Position numbers and translations under genes: made by a program. Shown here in pieces: positions 21,401 through 32,900 of a DNA stretch of 64,000 nucleotides (position 1 is its first letter; each line of letters begins with the position of its first letter). The DNA lies in NCBI RefSeq assembly GCF_963678635.1, contig NC_087064.1, forward strand, positions 79,712,512 through 79,776,511, in the 5' to 3' direction. Under the pieces are notes generated by a model. It was not told the DNA's origin and did no database searches. It saw only the letters and a list, made by a program, of their open reading frames with translations. Source of the DNA: Symsagittifera roscoffensis. Its lineage: Eukaryota; Xenacoelomorpha; Acoela; Convolutidae.

Positions 21401-24400
21401 TTTACAAATAAAAGGTTTTTATCATAAATGGGTGCCGAGTACGCAGGCTGAGTTCGCAAACTGTAATGCGAGGGAGATTTATTGAATGTGTCTCCATAAT
21501 TTTTTGGACATAAATTTGTTGTTACGATCAATTTCGACCATGACCAATTTCGACCATGACCAATTTCGAAAAGTGGGAAGGAACTACCGCGCTTTGTCTG
21601 TTTTAAATTTTTTCTCTAGCCAGTTTTGACTTCTGTTTGGTTTTTGTGGTATCATATGAAAGCCCAATTGAACGTCATTTGGACTCTATTGAAAACTTCA
21701 AACTAAATGTTTTCTCAGGCTCATAAAAACTGTTGAAGAACTGAACCTTGATCAAAATACAAGCTGATCCTTGCTTTAGCTTTTTATTTCCTCATTCTTG
21801 CTGTGTTTTAACGAATTCATATGTTTTTTTTAACTATAGTTTAACATAATTTTTCAGAAGTGCTGGGTTCTTACCAGACTTCGGAAAATGTTCCACGTGT
21901 ACGTTATAATTTCTCTTTTTAAACTTGCCAAGCAAAGTGTATTAGTTCGAACTTCCTTTTTTTCCAACATAAGTCGCATATAAAATTGCTGCTTTTGTGA
22001 GCACTTTTGAATCAGTAGGCTGCGGTAGCAGTATAAAGTCATATGTGCTTTTGAAATTTGATAAGTAAAATCTTAAGACAGTTGATGTTTTTGAATACAT
22101 CAAATCAACTCATAAAATTAGTTTGTTTCAAACAGCAGTATATTAATAAAAAGCTCGATTTAATAAGTTTTTCAACTCAATGTATTTCTCAATTTTTGGA
22201 AGTGCATAATTTATACATAATTTGGCGTTATGCTTTCCAATTTTTTACATGCAAAATTGTGTATTTTTATTGGATGCTAATTTTGCTGCATCGAATTGAC
22301 AATTTATGAGCATATGTAGCTGTGTTCTTGGTGGGTAGTTTTTTTTGGGGATTTGAAGCATCCCTGGCTGAGTGGAAAGGCTTGAGACTCAAATTTGCTA
22401 GATCGTAGATTCAAATGCGACACGTAGCCGAGTTTTTGCTAATTCGAGGCTTATTTCTACCTTTTCTTATTTCACTTAGACGTGCTTTTTGGTTGTATAC
22501 TCGCAAGTGTTTGCAAAGCACAGCTTCGCCTCTGTGTCTACATTGAAATACACTTTTCTTACAGTTATAATTCTCACTTTCTTAAAGTTAAATCATAGTG
22601 GACCGAAGCTCCAAGTCACATTTTTTGAATAGGTTTCTTGGAATTGATTGCTTGGGTTCTATAATCGTTTTATTTGCTTATTTGCAGGTCGCTCAGAATC
22701 CAAAGAGAATCGGCGACCACTGAAGGCACTTCAGAATGAAAAGCATGCGACTAAATCTTCGAAAGACAAAGCATCGATTGCAATTAATGTTGAAGACAAT
22801 GTAAGTATAGCTAGCTATACGTGAACTAGGAGGAAACTATCAAACTTATTCTCTAAAAGTGACTAATTTTGTTGTTTCAGCAAAGAAACGTCAAAAAAGA
22901 AGTTCCACGGCCGGTGAAGGCAATTAGCAGACCACCTTTTTCACTTTATGGACGCGGAGAACCATCAAATAACCACATGACTTACAACGTGCTTTCGCCT
23001 GATCATGTTAGCGAATTTATTTGATAAACGAATTTTCTGTCTCATTTTTCGTTGAGTGGCATGCTTGTGATTTTTAGGCAAGGATTCAATCACATTGTCA
23101 TTTAAAAAATTTTCTGATTATTTTTGACGCTAGGGGTTTTGGCTCAAGTATTTTGCGGCTTTGCTATTGCTTTGAAAGTTTTGTTTCGGTGCTTGATAAA
23201 CTTAAGTCATTTAACTTGATAAACTCTTACCAGAACAAATCGAGATAAATATGGAAAATTTGGTTCATCTGGTGTATTTCGACTTGTAGCTTCAGTCTTG
23301 TTTTTGATCTGCCTTGCAAGTTTCTGTTGTATCGCAAGTGGTGCGAAGCTACGCTTCGCCTCTATATTTTAAGGGCTAATCAAAACAATTTGCTGAAGTC
23401 AAGGGAAATTATGCTCTCCGGTAACGAAAATGAAAGTCGCCCGAAAAAACGTGGTTGACTTACGAAAGTGGATTTTAATTTCTATTTTGTCATCATCCAA
23501 TTTTTTGAAAGACCAATTGTCTGTTAGCTGTTTTTGTGTATTTTTGTGAAATTGTCTAAATGTAAAATTATCTCTTTGTGTGCAGATCTACCGATTCAGT
23601 TATTCTGAAATATGATTACACAAGCAAAGCGTAGTGTATTCTTACGAAGAATTTTTTTTCTAAGCTAAGTGGCAAATAAAAGTGCTCATTTAGTGGCACG
23701 TATTTCGATTTAATCATTTTTAAGCTTACATGAACATAACCAATTTAATGGCATACGTTTCTGCTTTATTTTTGGCTAGCGTTAGATCCGGTTTGGAAAA
23801 AAACATGTATTGTAAAAATGTATGGGATTTGTTGTTTTTCACTTTTTGCGACGCCTTAGAAAATTTTTGCGCTTTTCGCACTAGTTTCAATTTATCTCAA
23901 TAACTAATGTACCGATTTTCAAGAAAATGGTACCAATCGAAAAATCGGCTGCTCTTCTATGTGCCTGCATTTTTCGCTAGTCTTTTTTAGTTTTACCTCA
24001 CGTTCTGCAGCCTTCGAAAATTTCAGGTTGATTTGACATTTTGGTTAATTTTTAGAAACTTCTACTTTTCTCAAAAACTACCCTGCCAAATCTAAGATCT
24101 TTTTAAATTCAAACAATCAGTTTTGCAAATCTTACCTGCCTAAACGGCTATGCCCTTCGTTTGGAAAAAAGTATGGCCTTAGAAAATGTCTTCAAGAACG
24201 AACCTGGTGATTCTGAAGTTGATAGTTCTTTAAAACTAATATGGTGCTTAGGTTTTCCCTCCGCTGTTTGTTTTACTTTTGTTTTTGTAGAAAAGCTGAT
24301 ATGGACTTTGGAAAAATTCATTTCGAAATTTAAACAGATTTTTCTTTAGAAATTTTGTCTTTATTTTCGAAAACTACTAGCTAAATCTGATATTAAAAGT

Positions 24401-26586
24401 TCAATCTAAAACATCAAGGTGCGAAAAGCTTCAATCTGAAAATCAGGGTGTGGAAAGCAGAGGTTTTTCCCATGTTTGGAAAGAGAAAAGTGTATGGATT
24501 TAGGAAAAGCCAAATTTTTGAATTTTTGATCGATTTTTAGAATCTAGTTCACTTTTTCGATAACTACCCAACCAAATCTCAGATAATGACTTCAATTGAA
24601 AAATTCAGTAGTAGTTTTCCCCTTTAAATAAGCGGCTAATCCCCTATTTAAGCAGAGAAACGCTAGAGTTTAGCGTAAAGTCCACTTTTTACACAAGCCA
24701 GTTTTAGTGAGCGTTGCGACATTTGAAATTTTGAAAATTATGCAATTCTGTTTCAATACAAAATGATTCAAAATATTAGAACAGGTAGATCTATCATAAA
24801 CTGGGTCACTAGTTTACTTCCGAGCGATCGTGGCGCAGTAGCGAGGACGTGAGGCTCCTAATCAACTGGTCGGATATTCAATATTCAAATCCGGAATATT
24901 TAAATGGTTTTTGCTACTTAACGGCATTTTAATATAAACTGCAGCTGATATATTGGTGGCTAGTCTTAGAAAAGTTACAAGCGGCTGTGAAATTATGATA
25001 CTTCTAATCTCAACAAGGTTTTTTTTTCAAGGTGTAATCGATTGCGATTAGCCAGCGTTATCAAACTGGAATATAGACTTTTTTCTAATTAACAATTAGA
25101 TTAACAAAATCTGTTGAATCAGTTTGCTCGGCTGTTAGCCTCTGCCTAAGGTAACTGATAGCAACATATTAGAATGCCTGTCAACCGAATTTTTCCGAGC
25201 ACCAGTTAATACTTTTAACTGGCGGTTCTATTCGATTTTTTTTTGTTTTTAGTGAATCCTCTTGTTTTTAGTTTTTTTTTGCTTTTTATTTTTCGCTTTC
25301 TTTTAAAACGTTTTATAGCTCAACTTTGATAACTTTTCCGGCTCAACAGTCTTCTGCTCAAATTTTTTTGCTCTCAGTTCTTAATACTTATGTAACACTG
25401 GCAGTTGTATTTTTCCTTCGCCTCTGTGTTTTACTTGCGAGAGCAAGTGCCTTGTAAACGGGAACTAGACTTTTTTCTCGTAAACAACTTTTGTTACACC
25501 TCTGCAAGAAATTGTGAAGTTTTTTATCAGTGAAACTTAGCACCTTCGAGACTTTTCACATTTAACCTAGAGGTAACGCGGATGCCTTTGTACCTTAAGG
25601 TTTTGTGTTTGAATTCGGTCGGACCTTCTTTTTTAAGTATTTATGAAATTGTAATTTTTTTCCGGCAAAAAGTGATTTGTAGGATTTTCGTTTGTCTGCT
25701 TATGTTTTGTCGGATTACTTGCGAGGAATTTTCTTGTGCTGCCAGCAACTTTGATCGTAGATGCAAGTGTTTTTGTTTCACTCCTGTAATTTGTAAAGTT
25801 AAAGGCCCTGAGGTTATGTTGTCTTTAGTTTTTCTGTTATGTTTTTGCTCAAAAGCTTTATTGGGCCTAAATAGTTTCGGTTCATTTTTATAGGCTTGGT
25901 TACTTATTTTGTGTCTTTTCAAAGGCAAAAAATGGCTGATTTTTTTTTGAATTTTTCAGGTGGTTTCTGTAGCAACATTTCAAAGTTAATAATTGGACTG
26001 CTCAAAATTTTTAATGACAATTGCTTATGATTTTTTTGGTTTTTGGCTGACTTGGCGTCTACCCGCTTTTATCGGCTTAGGTTCTGCTCTTTTATTAGTT
26101 AAAGTTTATTTAAATGTGTTTTTCGATTGTTTTTCTGAAATTATTTCAGTTTTCCCATTTTTTTTCGATTTGGTTATTTTGTTCTCATTTTCTATTCGCT
26201 AGCTTGCAATGCTGCGATTGAGTTGTATCGCAAGTACTGCGAAGATCCGCTTACCCTCTGTGCGTGTCTTTCAAGTCCTTTATTTATCCACACGTTCAGT
26301 CTTTAATTTAACTCTGCTACCTGCTTTTTTGTTGCCTATGCTGTTATTGAGTCTAAACGTTATCAAAAACATATCCTTTTAATTCTAGGTGTACGATTCA
26401 GCTAGACGTGCTAAAGAAAATCGAGAGGCCCTGAAGGTCAAATACTCGAAAGGCAAGACTGAAAAGAGCTCGCCTAGACAGCTGATTGCCGTTCAGTTTG
26501 CGAGAAATAACGAAGAAAATTGGATGAGTGAGTATCAGCACTGCTACAGTTCCAGAGCGACCACAACTCGAAGCTCATTAGATTAA
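18022..26586 (+). CDS. Four-exon host gene, function unknown
   Basis: Exons 18,022-18,438, 22,688-22,800, 22,881-23,006 and 26,389-26,586 join with matching phases. From the ATG at 18,042 they give 834 nt, or 277 residues plus stop. Splice sites follow GT-AG: donors AAG|GTGAGT, AAT|GTAAGT and CAT|GTTAGC, acceptors TTTGCAG, GTTTCAG and ATTCTAG. The protein is hydrophilic and charged. It has a Tyr/Phe/Lys-rich start (YKEYF, then MEYEKYIERLKFRQ), a basic middle (RRPLKALQNEK), a PFSLYGRGEP segment and a basic helical end (ARRAKENREALKVKYSK). There is no signal peptide or membrane segment. The exon upstream of 18,042 is open too (QRFEPL precedes the Met), so the real start may lie further upstream. 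A stop at 23,022-23,024 would end the protein early if the third donor is not used. I do not recognise the family. AATAAA at 26,932 and 26,942 would fit its polyadenylation. Confidence 0.62.
18455..18655 (+). repeat. Dispersed SINE-like repeat, type 1, copy 1
   Basis: Head GATAAGCAAGGGTATTGCAA...CCCGTAAATAACTTTGTTCAC, then GGAGGTAACGAATACGCC and GGTTCGAATCTGC, which looks like a tRNA-type B-box. Directly followed by a T-run. Confidence 0.55.
20430..21175 (+). repeat. Dispersed SINE-like repeat, type 1, copy 2
   Basis: Head near 20,440, GGAGGTAGCTAATACCC with GGGTTCGAACCTGACC at 20,600-20,620, GTCGGCTTTGTTGCC at 20,690, and the tail AAAGTGATGCGAAGCTCCGT at 21,142. Confidence 0.55.
22348..22545 (+). 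repeat. tRNA-related SINE, type 2
   Basis: A-box-like TGGCTGAGTGG and a B-box-like AGATTCAAATGC ~50 bases later. The body AGGCTTATTTCT and tail TCGCAAGTGTTTGCAAAGCA match 35,848-36,042. Confidence 0.6.
22688..22800 (+). CDS. Exon b of the unknown gene
   Basis: 113 nt between TTTGCAG and GTAAGT. Completes a Gly codon from exon a and ends in phase 0. Followed by an 80-nt intron. Confidence 0.68.
22881..23006 (+). CDS. Exon c of the unknown gene
   Basis: Starts after GTTTCAG in phase 0. The donor CAT|GTTAGC at 23,007 is weak but keeps phase 0 into exon d. Without it the frame ends at TGA 23,022-23,024, giving an alternative shorter C-terminus. Confidence 0.58.
23880..24680 (+). repeat. Degenerate ~170-bp tandem repeat block
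   Basis: Contains three or more diverged units with the signature TTTTCTCRAAAACTACC...CCAAATCTGAGAT...TTCAATTGAAAA, for example at 24,071, 24,367 and 24,555. The same signature recurs five or six times at 32,560-33,440. Lies in the last intron of the plus-strand gene. Confidence 0.6.
24822..24920 (+). repeat. tRNA-related SINE head, type 2
   Basis: GTGGCGCAGTAGCGAGGACG, CTCCTAA loop and TTCAAATCC match the head of the 35.85-kb copy. The CTCCTAA loop resembles an Arg-CCT anticodon loop. Confidence 0.55.
25420..26265 (+). repeat. Dispersed SINE-like repeat, type 1, copy 3
   Basis: GAGAGCAAGTGCCTTGTAAA...ACTAGACTTTTTTCTCGTAA head, AGAGGTAACGCGGATGCC, weak B-box at 25,605, tail CGCAAGTACTGCGAAGATCC at 26,228. 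Confidence 0.5.
26389..26586 (+). CDS. Last exon (d) of the unknown gene
   Basis: 65 codons plus TAA, entered after ATTCTAG in phase 0. Basic, ending NWMSEYQ...TTRSSLD. A strong donor-like GTGAGTAT inside it at 26,528 could give an alternative end. Two AATAAA signals follow at 26,932 and 26,942. Confidence 0.62.
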   Translation: MYDSARRAKENREALKVKYSKGKTEKSSPRQLIAVQFARNNEENWMSEYQHCYSSRATTTRSSLD

Positions 26587-26931
26587 TTGAATAACGTGAC
26601 AACTGAAACTCATAGCTTATTTGTTTTTCTGATTGTGTTTGTCAGTTTTGTGCAGGGTGACCTTTACAAGTGACCAGATAGGTTCAGCGGATACCCTTCT
26701 CCTTAATTGGGACATGCATAAAAGTAACAGGAACTAAAATCATTGAATTGGGTCCTCAAAGAGGGATTAATTTCTGTGCACTTTTTGGAAAAACTGTTTA
26801 GTAGATCCGCTTCTCCCAGTCTGATGGGATGAGCTTGACCGGGTATACCTATTGACATTTCATTAGTGTAAGTTTACAGAACAGCTGCTCACTCTGATAT
26901 TGTGTAAAAGTGCAATTTATGAAATTTATTC

Positions 26932-26947
26932 AATAAATTAAAATAAA
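26932..26947 (+). terminator. Polyadenylation signals of the plus-strand gene
   Basis: Two AATAAA hexamers at 26,932-26,937 and 26,942-26,947, about 350 bases after the stop codon. Confidence 0.5.
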
Positions 26948-26949
26948 GA

Positions 26950-28806
26950 TTGAAAATTCGTTGAATTTAATTATATTCAAGTTTATTTAATGGTTGATCA
27001 GCGTCAACAAAATTTGAAATGTGTTTGTGTTGAATTGAGTTTTAATTGAATACTCTTATTATGGGAAAACGATCGATCTCTGTCAATTCATCAACTTTGC
27101 GATCATAATGTCGGTCTTTCAAAGGGGGCGTACGCAGTGCTGGATTTGCACTATTTTCACAAAATGAAAGAAGTTAAAATTTCTAAGGCGCAATTTTCAA
27201 CCTAAAAAGTCTGTGCTTTCTAATAATCAAAAGTTCGGACTATTGTGTTTAAGAGTCGCCTGAACGTAGTGCAGACTCTTGTATAGGTTGCGATGATGTT
27301 TTTTTTTCGGGAAAAGTGGTAAAATTTGTTCAGTCTCAAATTGATTTTTTCGCGGTTTGAATTTTGTGTTTTTTTTTAATTCAGTTAATTTCTTTTGTTA
27401 AAAGGAAGGCAAACTCCACCATTGAATAGTAGCGAAAGTGCAAAAGTCACAGAAAACCTGATCGGTTTCTAGTTTCGAAAGTGCAATTTAATAATCAGAT
27501 TTCCCAGCGAAATAAAAAATTTGCGTTTTGATCCTGTTTTCTCAAGTTGGGGTTATGTTATCAAAAAAGTGGCAATCATATATTTTTCTAGAAATTCAAA
27601 GAGCTTTAAGGGCATAGAATTTTTTCTTTGAAATTCAAAAGTTGAGACGTTTTCAAAATCAAGTCTGATTTTTTTTCCGTTTACTTGCATGCTTGGACTC
27701 TTTGTTTCTGGTGTTTTTGTAGGTTTATTTTCTAAGGCGCGTGTTTCTCTTGAAGTTTTCGCTATCAACCCTTGCGATAAGCAATGGTTTTGCAACCGGG
27801 TACTAGACTGTTTCCCCGTAAAAAAATTTGTTCAGAAAATGACTGAAATAAGTGATGACCATCTGTACTTTCGTCAAGGAATAGAAAATTTTTGAGTATG
27901 TCTGCTTTTAAATGGTTCGTTTTGTTCAGAATTAATTTTTTATGTTGGTTGTAAATGTACCAGCGCAGATAGCAGCATGTCCGTTTTTTTTAAAAATTTT
28001 TTATTTGTTTTTTTTTCTGTTTATTTGGCTGATAACACATCGGCTTAGAGGCCTCTTTTGGAGTCGCTTGAGGGGCAAAAAGTTTTTATCTAAAAGTTTT
28101 GAAGGGGACATGAGTTAAATTTTTTAAGTTTAGTTTTTCTAATGAGGTCAGCTTTTTTTCGGCTTAACGTGTGTCCGCTCAACAATTGTCGGCTTTGTTG
28201 CCGTTCTGTAAGTTTTGTTTGAAAATTTGGAAGTGTTTGAAAATTTTGAAAGTGTTTTTGGTTTTTAAAATTTGTATTCCTACGGATGTGGCTTTGGACC
28301 TTCTTTTTTAACTGCCGGATAGCTTGTCATGATGTTTTGTGTGGTATCATCGCAAGTGGTGAGAAGCCCTGCTTCGCCTTCATGTGCAAATCTCTCTGAT
28401 TTCTCGTGTTGATTTAGCCTTATTGAAAACGTGCCATTTATCTTGAAGATTTCTTGAAATTGAGGTGTCTGTTTAAATTATTCAGCTCCTTGAAAATTTT
28501 AGAAGTTAGCGCTTCGGGTGTGCCGCGCAAAATCAAGTACCACGAATAAACGTGAGATAGGTGTTTGAAGGATTTATTTTTTAAAGAACCTTATAGCAAT
28601 GGTTGAAGATTCACTCCTCTTAATTCATTTTAAGCTGCTCAAAATGGCTAGAACTCCGATGTGAAGTCAGTTTCATTAAGTTTTTTTTTCGGCCAGTTTT
28701 GACACTATCAAGAAAAGTAGCCAATCATAAACAAATTCAAAGAGCTTTAACGTTATATATTTATTCTTTCGAATTTCGATAGTTGAAAAAATTTCAATCA
28801 TTTTTT
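26950..28806. other. Intergenic region between convergent genes
   Basis: No gene seen. Contains one SINE-like copy (27,750-28,385) and T-rich sequence. TTTATT at about 28,569 and 28,758 could be minus-strand polyadenylation signals for the NRF-6-like gene. Confidence 0.45.
27750..28385 (+). repeat. Dispersed SINE-like repeat, type 1, copy 4
   Basis: GGGTACTAGACTGTTTCCCC head at 27,798, GTCGGCTTTGTTGCC near 28,188, tail CGCAAGTGGTGAGAAGCCCT at 28,352. Confidence 0.5.
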
Positions 28807-28954
28807 GTAGGTTTCTTTAATTTTCTACCCTTGTCCAATTTTCTGTCGGCTATGTTCCTATTGGTTGAAGGATATTAGTAGTAGGTTTCTTTAATTTTCT
28901 ACCCTTTTCCAATTTTCTGTCGGCTATGTTCCTATTGGTTGAAGGATATAAGTA
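28807..28954 (+). repeat. Two tandem 74-bp copies
   Basis: 28,807-28,880 and 28,881-28,954 are near-identical (start GTAGGTTTCTTTAATTTTCT, end GAAGGATATWAGTA), with only a couple of mismatches. This suggests a recent duplication. It lies just past the stop codon of the minus-strand gene. Confidence 0.88.
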
Positions 28955-29050
28955 GTTCACAAACCCTTCAACTAAAAAATAAGTTTTATAAAAATAATTG
29001 TTTAATTAGCGTAGTTAGCTGGTCACTTGTGGTTGGAGTTTTTGAGTTGA

Positions 29051-29991
29051 CTATGCCCGCTCTTCAGTCGGAGTGGGAGACCCTTCCGTTGGTCTCGTTC
29101 GACGCCTCGGACCTTCGGTTCCTTCATCTCCAGTTCCGGCTGGAGCCTCATCTTCGTCCTCTCCTTCTCTCTCTTTATCCCTCTCTTGCTCCTCTATGGC
29201 CTGTTTGTCCAAATAATTAGTCACCATTTCATCGAGTCGACCGAACGGAAAGTCGAACAGAAATGTGAACAACATTGCTATCAAATGTGAAAGCGCCAAG
29301 TTTCCGATGAAAAACACAAACAAACTCCAGTTAGTAAGGTGGAAATCACCCTCGTTTGTAGTGTAGTAAAACTGGATAACTAAACAGTTGATTAGGTAGA
29401 TCATAAAGGCTTGCCGGCCTAAAGGCTTCCAGAAATAGATGGACAGAAATGTATTCGCAGGGCCTCCATAATTTTGACAGCATGCCCAGATTATCCAAAA
29501 TATTGTCATGGACCAGGTAAAAGGCAGTAAAGCGTTGAATGCGGCTGCTCCACCCGTGCCTGGGAACATTCCACTGAACAGCCCAAAGTCGCAAAATAGG
29601 CACAACATTTGGAGCAGAATCGCGAGGAACCACAGACATACAGCTGCGACCCGAGGCAAGTTACGTTCGGCTTGTGGGTACGAAAAAATAACAATGCCGA
29701 GAACAACTCCGCAGCCGTAGCTGGCGAACCTAGTATAAGGTTTGTTGTAGATAATTTTGTAGAACTGCCACGTGTTTTTATAATTCTTGTATAGTTCATT
29801 GTGGAAAAAGCCTGCGGTGGCTCCTGGCGGCAAATCATAGGCCATGCTGAGAGCGAATGTTATGATGATGCAGATGCCGACTAATGCACAGACGACGGCG
29901 ATGCCGATGATGGGACGTCTGAATGCCAAGTAAATGATTCCTGCCATGATGAGGAAAAACTGGAAATCACATGCCGAGAACCAAGTCCAGC
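29051..29991 (-). CDS. Exon 6 of the NRF-6-like gene
   Basis: Enters after TTTTCAG with WTWFSACDFQFF. Carries the last membrane spans and an acidic tail (ERDKEREGEDEDE) ending in a Thr/Pro-rich segment. Stop at 29,051-29,053. Confidence 0.88.
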
Positions 29992-32900
29992 CTGAAAACA
30001 ATGGCATGCTTAAGAATCGGTAAAACATTAAGTTCTTATCCAAATTTGTGCCCTCGTTCTCCGGGGCAAGAAAATCGTAAACTGCAAATTTGATTAATTG
30101 AAAACTCAGAGCGAGTGAAATTATGCTATCCATTGTCGAAAAGCTCGTTATTAATTTGTGCTTTGGACCTACCCAGGCATGGTGTATCTGTATAGATGAA
30201 GTTCTGTATATACAAAGGAATAGTCCACCAATAGTCATTGCAGTTCTCCACTTGATTCAAACCCGGTTGCCACATTGGCCCAGTTCCGTTTCCCATAACG
30301 TTCCAGATGCCAATGGTGATCAGGACTATGATGAGAATGACCAGAGTCTGTCTGATGTACCTTCTGGCAAAGTACCACACCCAGAAAAGAACATTCAGAT
30401 GATTCACCCTCATTTCCAGCCTCTCCAGCAGCACAAACGTCATCAGGAACCCGGCGACTACTAAGAGGGTATCCACTGCATACGTAGCATGGAGTGCCAT
30501 CACAATGAGGAAATCAGTGCGCAGTTCCTCATAGGCATATTGTAGATTGTCCAACTGAACCATTGGGTCACAGAGAAAGAAGAAAAGAGCAGTGTGACCT
30601 AATATTATCCACCAAAGACTGAGGACTTTGATGCCCTCTAGACATCGGAACCTTCGACGCTTTTTACCGATGTAGAATACTGTGACATTTGTGTATAAAG
30701 ACCAACATCGCACGACTTGCACCCAAAGCCGAACGTCAAGGTTGCCGAGGATCTCGGGTAGTCGGCTTATTGTAGATGAGGTCTCTGTGAATGTCTGGTT
30801 TGAGAATACTGATTCGAGGGAACCTTTTGAACCCGATTCACCCCTCTCTTCTCGGACTTGTCTGTTCATTTTGTGAATGTACCATCGAATCCAAATATCG
30901 ATTGTAGTACCTGAAAGTTCAAACGCACTACACAAACTGCAGAGAAATTATACTAGTTGAGCAATTAATGCGATAAATAAGGATATTGTAATTGTACTAG
31001 ATTTTTCCGCAAATAAAATTGTTTTTCTTGCGCGTGTGTGTTCTCTGACGGGAAAAAGAACATTTTTTAAAGACTCGAATTTTTCTGAGTTTCTTTTCGG
31101 CATGAAGGGTTTATGCTCTGGTTTTTTCGGCTTTGTTACCGCTTAGTAATTATAAATTGAAATCGAATCAACCATCCGGGGCATCGGCGAAGAGGTAAAA
31201 CAACTGATTGAGATGGCAAAGATTTCCGCTTCGAATCCAGCCGGGCCTTTTTTTGCAAATTAGAGTGTTTGTGCTTTTTCGCATTATCGTCCGTGTTAAA
31301 TTTTGTCGGTTTAGTTCCCGTAGCTCGATGGCTCAGTTTTTTTTCTAAATTGCTGTAACCCCCATACTTGAGACGACACACCTCGGGAGTTCGAGATTTT
31401 GATTCCAGTTAAGACTTGTTTTTCTTGCAAATAGAAAATTTCGGCTAATTTAGATTGTCTGTCTGCTTATTTTTCGGCTAACGTAGATTGTCTGTCTGCT
31501 ACTTGGCTTCTCGTTAGCATTTGCAAATCTCTTCGTAGAGTTTCTAATGATACAGGCAGTTTTGTGCCGAATATTTTGGGCTTTTGTTTCTATTTTTATT
31601 GACAAAACGTTTTTTTTGTTTGATTTTCGTAACTTTCATATTTGTATTGCAAGTGGTGCGGAGCTTATCTTCGCCTCTGTGTTATTATTATGATTTAAAT
31701 TACTATTATCAGTATTATGGTTATGATTATTACTAATAATCTTATTATTATTATGATTATCGTGATTTTGACTGTTATGGTTATGGTTCTTATTATGATT
31801 ATGATTATCATAATTGTTAATTTTATTTGAATGATTATTACTCTTGTGATAAGTTAGGGTAATGGAACCGGGCACTAGACTTTTTTTTACCGTAAACAAC
31901 TTTGTCCACAGGACTCATGTGGACGCCTGTGTTAATCTCTACCTTGTTTCATAATGTATTCAAATTTCCTAGCGTTTCCGGCCAACTTATCTTGGAGGTA
32001 ACGGATTTGCCAGGGACGTCAAAGGTCATGGTTTCAAATCTGACCAGGATTTGTTTTTCTAAACGTCTGCTTCTCTCTGTTTTTTTTTCTGCCCCCATTT
32101 TTTGTTAGGGTTGTTTTTAGTGTTTGATTTACGCCTACATTTTGTAATTTTACTTACCTTGACTTCGTATTTCCTTTGTTTTCCTTGTTTCGCTAAAAAT
32201 ATTTCTCGGCCAAAATGATTTTGGCTTGTTTTTCATCGGCCTTATGGCCTCGATTATCGCCGTTTCAAGACAAACACAATTTTAGCACTCCCCTCCGCAC
32301 TTTTCAAGTTGATTGTATGTTTACCAATCGTTTTGTCGAATTTTCAATTTTTTCGTTCTGGATTTTTTCCCCTTTTTTGCAAAAACTTTAGTTTGTCTCA
32401 GAAACGTCTCCTAAATTTCAAAATAGGGGCATTAGTTGAAAGACCTTACTCTTCTGTGTGCATGCGTACTCCCCTAGAGTGTTTTTTTTTCACTTGACCT
32501 CTCTGTCTACAGCCATCGAAAAAGTGTGGCTGAAAGTTTGACCCATTTTTTTCGTTTTCTCGAAAACTACCCGTCTCAAATATGAGTTTTGGTTTCAATG
32601 ATTTGAAATGTTTTGTAAAGCTCTACTGCATAAGTGGCTGCGACCATACTTTTTTTGCACCCTAAGTAATGGCCCTGGGAATAGTCAAATTTTTGATTTT
32701 TGAACTTTTTGTGAATGTTTTCGACTTTTCTCGAAAATTAACTTCTCAAATCCGATTTTGTGGATTCAAGGAGACAACGGGTAGTGAAAAGTCCTCTGTA
32801 TTAGCGGGCTTTAACAAAGAGTGTTACACAAGAAGTTATCACCCTCTGAATATTCCAATTTTTAATTTTTTGACAGTTCTTTTTTCAAACTTTTTGAATA

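Larger units (their letters stand above)
18439..22687 (+). other. Intron with SINE-like copies
   Basis: AT-rich with long T runs. It carries dispersed-repeat copies at about 18,455-18,655, 20,430-21,175 and 22,348-22,545. The open frames inside it (for example 20,066-20,443) lie in repeat sequence and show no family features. Confidence 0.6.

Noticed and set aside
25582-25928. Frames of ~100 codons on both strands at 25.6-25.9 kb
   Set aside because: They lie in a SINE-like copy, are mutually antisense, and show no splice context or family signal.
30126-30238. Frameshift or overlapping genes in the NRF-6-like region
   Set aside because: The overlap of the two minus-strand frames is an unspliced 181-nt intron with GTAGGT and TTTTCAG sites that restore the conserved family sequence.
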